A DNA stretch of 64,000 nucleotides from Artemia franciscana (Eukaryota > Arthropoda > Branchiopoda > Anostraca > Artemiidae): the NCBI RefSeq assembly GCF_032884065.1, contig NC_088883.1, positions 25,167,637 to 25,231,636 of the forward strand. Reading direction: 5' to 3'. The notes beneath the pieces are model-generated. The model had not been told where the DNA came from. It made no database searches and was given only the letters and a program-made list of their open reading frames with translations. The position numbers were made by a program, and so were the translations under genes. Numbering within the stretch: the stretch's first letter is position 1; each line of letters starts with the position of its first letter. This document shows, one piece after another, positions 57,191 to 64,000 of the stretch.

Positions 57191-57539
57191 TAATAATGGC
57201 CAATATAAGCAATAATTTTTTTGTGTTATATTCCGGCCAATCTTAGCATTTAATTTTACGTTAAGCAGCTTCATAACTATGATTCTTATGTGATAATAAA
57301 CCAAAGATATTGTATGTGTTCGGCTTGTGGCTGTTATCAAATAATAAGAAACAAGTTACGAATATAAACTATTACGAATATAAATTATTACGTATATCTT
57401 TTAAAGATCTTTTTTTTCATTCATTTCAATCATTTGAGAATTGCTCAACTTGTGACTCTCATTTTCATAAGAATAGTTTCGACCTCTTTGGCCGTTTTGT
57501 TACTATGCCTTAGAAATTAGTCCCCCAAACATCGCTAAT
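57191..57539. other. No gene recognised
   Basis: AT-rich spacer between two family A segments. Confidence 0.4.
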
Positions 57540-58020
57540 TTAAGTTACGTGGGGGAATCTTTCGATGGAGGAATTTCTTGTGGGGGAAGAGAATTTTCCA
57601 TGGAGGGAGTCTGGAGTTCCTGACATTATCCAAGAAACGACCGTAATTAAATAAAAAAACAAGTTTTTCAACTGAAAGTAAGAAGCAACATTAAAACTTA
57701 AAACGGACAGAAAAAATTGTGTTTTTCAGATAGGCTACCTCTCGTCAGTAGCTCGCTCTTACTTTAAAGTTTCTTTTTTTTATCTTTTAAAAGAGGTTAT
57801 TATTCTAATTGAATAGCCTTTGTAATTCAGGAGTCATTCTTAAACAACTCAAACAAAAATCAAACTTAGGCCATTGTAAGGTTATTATTAGTTTAAAAAA
57901 GTAAAATTAATATGCAAATTTCATTTTAATCATTCATGTTTGGTGAACCAAATTCAAAACCTGCATTAATTCAAAACGTTCAGAAATTAAATGTAAAAAA
58001 CTTGTTTTCTTATTTAATCT
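57540..58020. repeat. Family A, diverged central and 3' segment
   Basis: Recognised by CTGAAAGTAAGAAGCAACAT, AAACTTAAAACGGACAGAAA and the closing TTCAAAACGTTCAGAAATTA. More diverged than the other copies. Confidence 0.75.
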
Positions 58021-59797
58021 ATATACTAAAGTGACTTTAAAAATATTCTTTAAATAAAAAACTAATGTAATTTTTAAAACTCCTTTGCAAAATGCATTAA
58101 AAAGTTGAAAATATTTCTTTTTCTTTAGGATTTTGAATATAACTGACTACATAATATAGCAAGTTGATCTCAATTATATTGCATAAATGAATAAAGTAGG
58201 TGAATTGAGAAAAACTCCTCAAGTCCAAAAAATTTGATGATTAAATTTCAAGTCCAAAAAATGATTATTAATTTGATCAAGTCCAGAAAAGATCCAGACC
58301 AAAGCCTGTGATTCAAAATTGACCCTTAGTGTCAACAGCCGGGTTTGACAAAGGTACCAATGCTCTTCCTATTTAGGAAAATACTTATTTTGTGTGTGTG
58401 TAGAGCAAACACAATTAAAAAAGATACTATTTTGTTGTGCAGAGCAAACACATCGGAAAAAAATCTCCTATTTTCAAAACACTGTTTGGCGAAAGAAACT
58501 GTCGAGTGTGAAAGTTTGGGGATTGAAGGGATGGTAGCCCTCTTCCTATTTAGGATCAACCCTGAATATAATGGTAAAAAAAAATAAAATTAAAAAAAAA
58601 CAAGTTTTCTCAAATGAAAGTACACAGAATCGGTAAAATTTAAAAGCGAAAGACTTTTCACTTACAAACGGGGTTTTGTCACCCCTTCCTCATTCTTTGC
58701 ATTGAAGTCTGGCTTTCTTATAATTTCATTGTTTATGGAATAAGAGCTCTAACACACGAAAATAAAAGTATAAATGTTTCTTTTTTAGTTTAAATTTGTC
58801 TGTAAATTAACTGACAATTTGCTTCACAATGCGACTCGAACGATGTGTCTAAGATAGCAAAATTTTTAGTCCAAAGGTTTTGAAGATTAAACCCTTGTAG
58901 ATACCAACCGGGTGTATTAGTAAAATGTAGAGTACTTTCTGGAAAGTGTTATGTAAACAATAGAATAGAAAGCGGGGACTGATCCAAGATGGACCAAACC
59001 CCCCTAGCTTCCCCCCAGGATACGGGCTTGATTTTATTTAAAAGTGATAATACTGGCTTATCAGCTATCTTCAGTTCTTGTAGGTGATTGAATGACCTAT
59101 GGCAGTCACGTCTTATGTATCTTTATTATGAATTCATTAAAAATTTAAAATCTTTAGAAATCCTGCGTTTTGAGATAGAGGCAATCGTTACAATTTTAGA
59201 TTATGAAGATGAGATTAAGTTTTTAATGAGAAAATAATAATGACAAAAAAAAGGTTAATAAGAATTGAATGAAAAGAAACACGAAGGCTACCTGATGAAA
59301 AAGAGGAAAATTTAGATTCATTAAGTAAAGCTTAGACAAATTCAGTGGCGCCAGTTGGAGAAGGGGGCAGCAAAGTGAGATTTAGTCTCCCCCTAAATTT
59401 TAATAAATAACTTTTTGAAGTATTTTCATTGAAAAGTTGAAAAAATGACAATTTTGCCCCCCCCTCTTAGATTTATAATAATACATTTTACACCCTCTCG
59501 CTGGATTTTTATAAATTGACGTCGATGGATATATTTATGTGTGAATCACTTTGTAATTCCATAATGAATTTCTGCAAAAGTGTGACACAATGTTTTTAAC
59601 AAAGGAATTAATTAGCATTGTTAATTAATTATAATTAATTACCATTAGCATAATTAATTATGAAAGCAATTAGTATTCTGACCCATGTCTTACTGATAAA
59701 ATCCATTCTAAATGGATCAAGATAAAAAGCTACGGTTTATCTTTTATTGGTTATTCAGAAGAACCATTTAAGATACATGTAATGAACAAAATCAGAA
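58021..59797. other. No gene recognised
   Basis: AT-rich. A (GT)n run of five units occurs at about 58391. Frames at 58332-58587 overlap on opposite strands around a repeated phrase (GTAGAGCAAACAC and GCAGAGCAAACAC) and are probably chance. An inverted stretch of TTAATTAA-type sequence lies near 59608-59665. Confidence 0.45.
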
Positions 59798-60066
<269 letters not shown>

Positions 60067-60067
60067 A

Positions 60068-60600
60068 AACGAAGTAGATATTTAAAATCTACTTCTTAAA
60101 CTGAGATAAAAAAAAACAATTAAAACCAACAAAAATATCCTGCATATGAGGGAACTCCCGATCCATATCCCCTAGGTCTTTGCACTCAAGTTAAAAGTGC
60201 TTTAGTGATAGAATTTACAAGTGCAAAGAATCCAGGTCATGGGTTATTGCAAGTGTTTATTTACTATTTACTTTTGAAAAATTTGAACTGAAAATTTATT
60301 GTTTAAATGAAATGCACTTCAATAAGGTAGATATATAGAATCTACTTCCTAAACTGATATTAAAAAAAAACAACAAAAAAAAACTGAAAAGACACAAAAA
60401 TATCTTGCATATGAGGGAACTCCCGATCCACAGTCCCACAGTCCCTCGGTCTTGGCACCCAAATTAAAAGTGCGTTAGTTATATAATTTACAAGTGCAAA
60501 GAATCCAGGTGGTGGGTTATTGCAAGTGTTTATTCACTAATCACTTTTGAAAAGTTTGAGCTGAAAATTTTATTGTTTAAAGGAAATGCACTTGAATAAG
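60068..60600. repeat. Tandem duplication of about 255 bp, related to family A
   Basis: GTAGATATTTAAAATCTACT at about 60073 and GTAGATATATAGAATCTACT at 60327 start two units that run in parallel (GCATATGAGGGAACTCCCGA at 60141 and 60406; AAGTGCAAAGAATCCAGGT at 60220 and 60492). The GCATATGAGGGAACTCC stretch resembles the family A palindrome arms. Confidence 0.85.
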
Positions 60601-62004
60601 GTCATTCATTCTTGTGGCATTGTGAAAAATACTTTTTACTCAGTTCATGTTGTCGTTGTGTTTGAAAATTGGTTCTTAAGGCATTGAGAGCAAAAAATCG
60701 AAATTTATGCGTATAAAGTGAGGGTGCAAACTCCCCTCATAGGCCAAACAGTTTCTGTTCATCTTAAGTTTTTATCTTACTCTTCACTACTATTTGAAAA
60801 AAACTTCTTTTTTTGTATTTGATTGAAAAGTAGGATTTTCGAAATAAACTAACGTCTCCGCAATAGGATGCATATGGTGAAAAGAGGTCAGAGGTGAAAT
60901 CCGGAATCATCTAAAAATTCACTTAATTAATCTGAAGCAACTCTCAAAGAAAGCACAAAAACATGGGCTTAACACGCTTTCTTGAGTCCTTTCTTGCCAT
61001 TCTCCAAAGAAAAGAATCGGGTGGCTAACATCCTAATAGATGGCGTGCAACAACGCTGTATGTCATAGGGGCTAGCTTTAATAGATAAAAGATTAAGGGC
61101 CCATTTTTTTTGGACAGGCTGTATGTAGGGACAAAATGCTAGAATTCTTCCAAAATGGAAGTATTACAATACTTCCATGACCAGTGATCTCTTTTGTTAT
61201 TTAAAAGGGGCACTAGACCATTAGATTTTCATTCTGATTATCTCTCTTTAAATAGTTTATGACAACTTTTTTGATACAATATAAAATCTAATTAATTAAA
61301 GTCAGTAAATTGTCTATATTTTTCCTAACAATTCTTAAAATACGAAACTAGCGAAAAAATTTAATAATTTGTCCTGATAATTTAAATTAATTAAATTAAT
61401 TAATTATAATTTTATTCTGATTATCTCAGAATGGTAGATCTGATTATCTACCATTGAAGCCTTAACTGATATATTTGAAGGTTTTAGCTCTAACTATGAA
61501 GATCATAACATCCATTTCCCAAAGATCCTGAATGGCGAGGGGGATCCGTATGGGGAAGACCGAAACTTTTGGAGTAAGTCAGAAAAATGGTCTATATTTT
61601 TCCTGATAATCCTTAAAATACGAAACTAGCGAAAAAAATGTGATATTTTACCTGATAATTTAAATTAATTAAATTAAGTAATTAGATTTTCATTCTGATT
61701 ATCTCTGTTTCAATAGTTTATGCCAACTTGTTTGATACAATCATCCCCGGGAGACCCTGAAAAGTTAATATATGAGTAAAATACGCCATCTTGATAAAAA
61801 TCACACGATCAGATTCGAAAGGCCAGAGAACAGAGAACCCCAGAGTGGACGTGTCAAGCTCTTATCAAAAAAATACCTTAAAAATCCAAAATTTCTTATT
61901 TTTTTCAGTACTGAAGGCTATGAAGGCATTTTTTATTTTTTCAAAGGGGAATGTATAAAACCAAAGGATGTAAAATGTCAAAAGTGGAATCTTGTTTAAG
62001 GTTC
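60601..62004. other. No gene; a duplicated AT-rich block
   Basis: A family A arm fragment lies near 60690-60830. The block 61225-61425 is partly repeated at 61567-61745, sharing ATTTTTCCTAACAATTCTTA / GATAATCC variants, TACGAAACTAGCGAAAAAA and CATTCTGATTATCTCT. Nothing coding is recognised. Confidence 0.5.
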
Positions 62005-62400
62005 TTAAGAATTTTTAAGAAATAAAAGATGATATGCCACAGCATAAAATCGAACTCCACAATGTTTCTTATATACAAAACAGTTTTTCTTTGGAAAAGT
62101 TAAAAAAAAATCGATATTTCCTTTAAGGTTTTCGTACATGTTGGATTTCTCTAATATGATAGCTCCCCTTTTCGGGATGGTTAGCTCCTTTTTATCAACT
62201 TTTAAATTTTTATATGTTAATAACATTTGGTAAGCAGCTTTAAAATTAATAAATTTTCCATTTTTAGGATCAGCGCAAAAGGAATATTTTGCTGTTGTAT
62301 GCGTTATTACTAAAAGTTCGTTTTTTAGAGTTTCGGTTTCCGTTGACAAGGCATGCTCTTTACTTAAATATTTTTTGTTGCTACGTACTATTTCATCCAA
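62005..62400 (-). CDS. Unidentified 131-codon reading frame
   Basis: Open on the minus strand from a TTG near 62400 (no ATG until later) to a stop at 62005. The middle is lysine-rich and protein-like (STETETLKNELLVITHTTAK, DPKNGKFINFKAAYQMLLTY, KLTIPKRGAIILEKSN-type spacing). An in-frame stop lies seven codons upstream, and a poor acceptor (AAAAAAAG) sits between, so it could be an exon. It lies just outside a family A copy. I recognise no family. It may be a fragment of a mobile element or a chance frame. Confidence 0.3.
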   Translation of the reverse strand: MDEIVRSNKKYLSKEHALSTETETLKNELLVITHTTAKYSFCADPKNGKFINFKAAYQMLLTYKNLKVDKKELTIPKRGAIILEKSNMYENLKGNIDFFLTFPKKNCFVYKKHCGVRFYAVAYHLLFLKNS

Positions 62401-62527
62401 GGCTTTTTTTAAATATTAGGGAAAATATCAAAATCCCTTTCAGCCCCTATTTTTCATATTCAAGTTTTATATTCGTCGAACAATACGTCAAGAATGATAA
62501 TTATCCCTATAAAAGTGTGCAACTTCA

Positions 62528-64000
62528 AATCAAACAGTTCGTGGTAAGTAAGGAGCGACCCGGCTCAATAGTAACCAAAACTCTAAAAAATTGAATTTTG
62601 ATATCAATAGCTACATCAAAAGAATCGCATTTTAATGCTGATTTTAAATATATAAGTTTCATCAAGTTTAGTCTTACCCATCAAAAGTTAAGAGCCTGAG
62701 AAAATTTGCCTTATTTAAGAAAATAGGGGGAAACACCCCCTAAAAGTTGTAGAATCTTAACGAAAATGACACCATCAGATTCAGCGTATCAGGGAACCCT
62801 ACTGTAGAAGTTTTAATCTCCTATCTACAAAAATGTGGAATTTGTATTTTTTGCCAGGTGACAAATCACTGGTGCGTGTTTATTTGTTTGTTTGTTTTTT
62901 TGTTTGTTTTTTTTTCTTTTTCCCAGGGGTCACCGTATCGACCAAGTGGTCCTAGAATGTCGCAAGAGGGATCATTTTAATGGAAATGAAAAGATCTAGT
63001 GCCCTTTTTAAGTGACCAAAAAAATTGGAGGGCATCTAGGCCTCCTCCCACGCTCATTTTTTTCCCTAAGTCAACGAATCAAACTTTTGAGATAGCCTTT
63101 TTGTTCAGCATAGTCGAAAACCATAACAACTATGTCTTTGGGGATGACTTACTCCCCCACAATCCCTGGGGGAGGGGCTGCAAGTTACAAACTTTGACCA
63201 GCGTTTACATATAGTAATGGTTATTGGGAAGTGTACAGACGTTTTCAGGGGGATTTTATTTTGTTTGGGGGTGGGGCTGAGGGGAGGGGGCTATGTTGGA
63301 GGATCTTTCCTTGGAGGAATCTGTCATGGGGGAAGAAAAATTCAATGAAATGGGCGCAGGATTTTCTAGCATTACTATAAGAAAACAATGAAAAATAAAC
63401 ATGAAAACGTTTTTTCGAAGGAGTAGCATTGAAACTTAAAACGAACAGAGATTATTACGCATATGAGGGGTTCTAAAAATACTTCAGCATAAAGAGCGAG
63501 GTATTTAGGAGGAGATAAATACATCGCTCTTTATGCTAAAGTATTTTTAGTAATTTCAACTATTTATTCTACGGCCTTTCGGATTCAGGGGTCATTCTTA
63601 AAGAATTGGGACAAAACTTACGATTTAGTGTAAAGAGCAAGGTATTAACGAGGGTACAAACCCCCTCGTATACATAATAAAAATATAAGATTATGAAAGT
63701 TTGTTACGTAAGTTAATTCTTAAGTTACATATATTTTTTACTAATAAAAACGTTCGTTAAAAATTAAAAGTTCTAGTTGCCTTTTTAAGTAACCGAAAAA
63801 TTGGAGGGCAACTAGGCCTCCTTCTCCACCCCTTATTTCTCAAAATCGTCTGATCAAAACTAAGAGAAAGCCATTTAGCCAAAAAAAGAATTAATATACA
63901 AATTTAATTTTAATAATTTATGTGCGGAGAGCCAAAACCAAACATGCATTAATTCAAAAACGTTCAGAAATTAAATAAAAAAAAACTAATTTTTTTAGCT
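62528..64000. repeat. Family A, long copy continuing past the window
   Basis: Starts near CAAACAGTTCGTGGTAAG (the start hairpin lost its right arm), then follows the 43.3-45.0 kb unit closely: T-rich tract (62880-62925), G-rich block, inner hairpin 63471-63548, and middle segment to the right edge. Its last 330 bases equal the first 320 of the window, so both edges of the window lie in copies of the same unit. Confidence 0.9.

Overview
This 64 kb window looks like repeat-dense, AT-rich nuclear DNA of an arthropod, most likely a crustacean. The evidence is one intron-containing gene with arthropod-style splice sites, several kinds of decayed retrotransposon, long (TA)n and (GA)n microsatellites, and a nuclear mitochondrial insert in ancestral pancrustacean gene order. 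From memory, the commonest interspersed repeat here (family A below) resembles one abundant in the brine shrimp Artemia. I hold that genus at about even odds and could not check it.

Layout. 1-2.4 kb: foldback repeat and featureless DNA. 2.4-3.6 kb: decayed LINE. 4.5-9.8 kb: the only intact-looking nuclear gene, three exons of an armadillo-type protein resembling CIP2A. Its first intron carries the marks of a U12-type AT-AC intron. 9.8-19.6 kb: a tRNA-Ser-derived SINE, a (GA)n tract, a decayed LINE with ORF1, endonuclease and reverse transcriptase, a Gypsy-type gag fragment, and scrambled pieces of another LINE. 20.0-24.2 kb: a mitochondrial insert, still open in the invertebrate mitochondrial code. 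24.2-27.1 kb: inverted copies of tandem-core repeat family B around a Penelope-like fragment. 28.1-29.5 kb: decayed minus-strand coding blocks of unknown origin. 31.4-34.3 kb: family A copies and a degenerate minisatellite.

34.5-40.3 kb: a broken four-exon gene of a family I cannot name but believe is widespread and multi-copy in animals; its 3' end is cut by family B. 43.3-45.0 kb: the most complete family A unit. 45-50.7 kb: LINE fragments, two possible small exons and a Penelope-like 3' end with a GIY-YIG domain. 50.7-54.6 kb: a four-unit array of about 0.41 kb repeats, then a 1.07 kb tandem duplication. 55.3-56.5 kb: two 100-base assembly gaps with coding-like sequence beside the second. 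56.5-64 kb: more family A, a 270 bp (TA)n tract, small duplications and one unexplained 131-codon reading frame.

Functionally the window is one host gene in a field of dead or dying mobile DNA. The two observations I rate highest are the minor-spliceosome intron and the mitochondrial insert, whose gene order is best explained by a deleted mitochondrial circle opened inside ND4. The unnamed four-exon pseudogene family is the best candidate for something undescribed.
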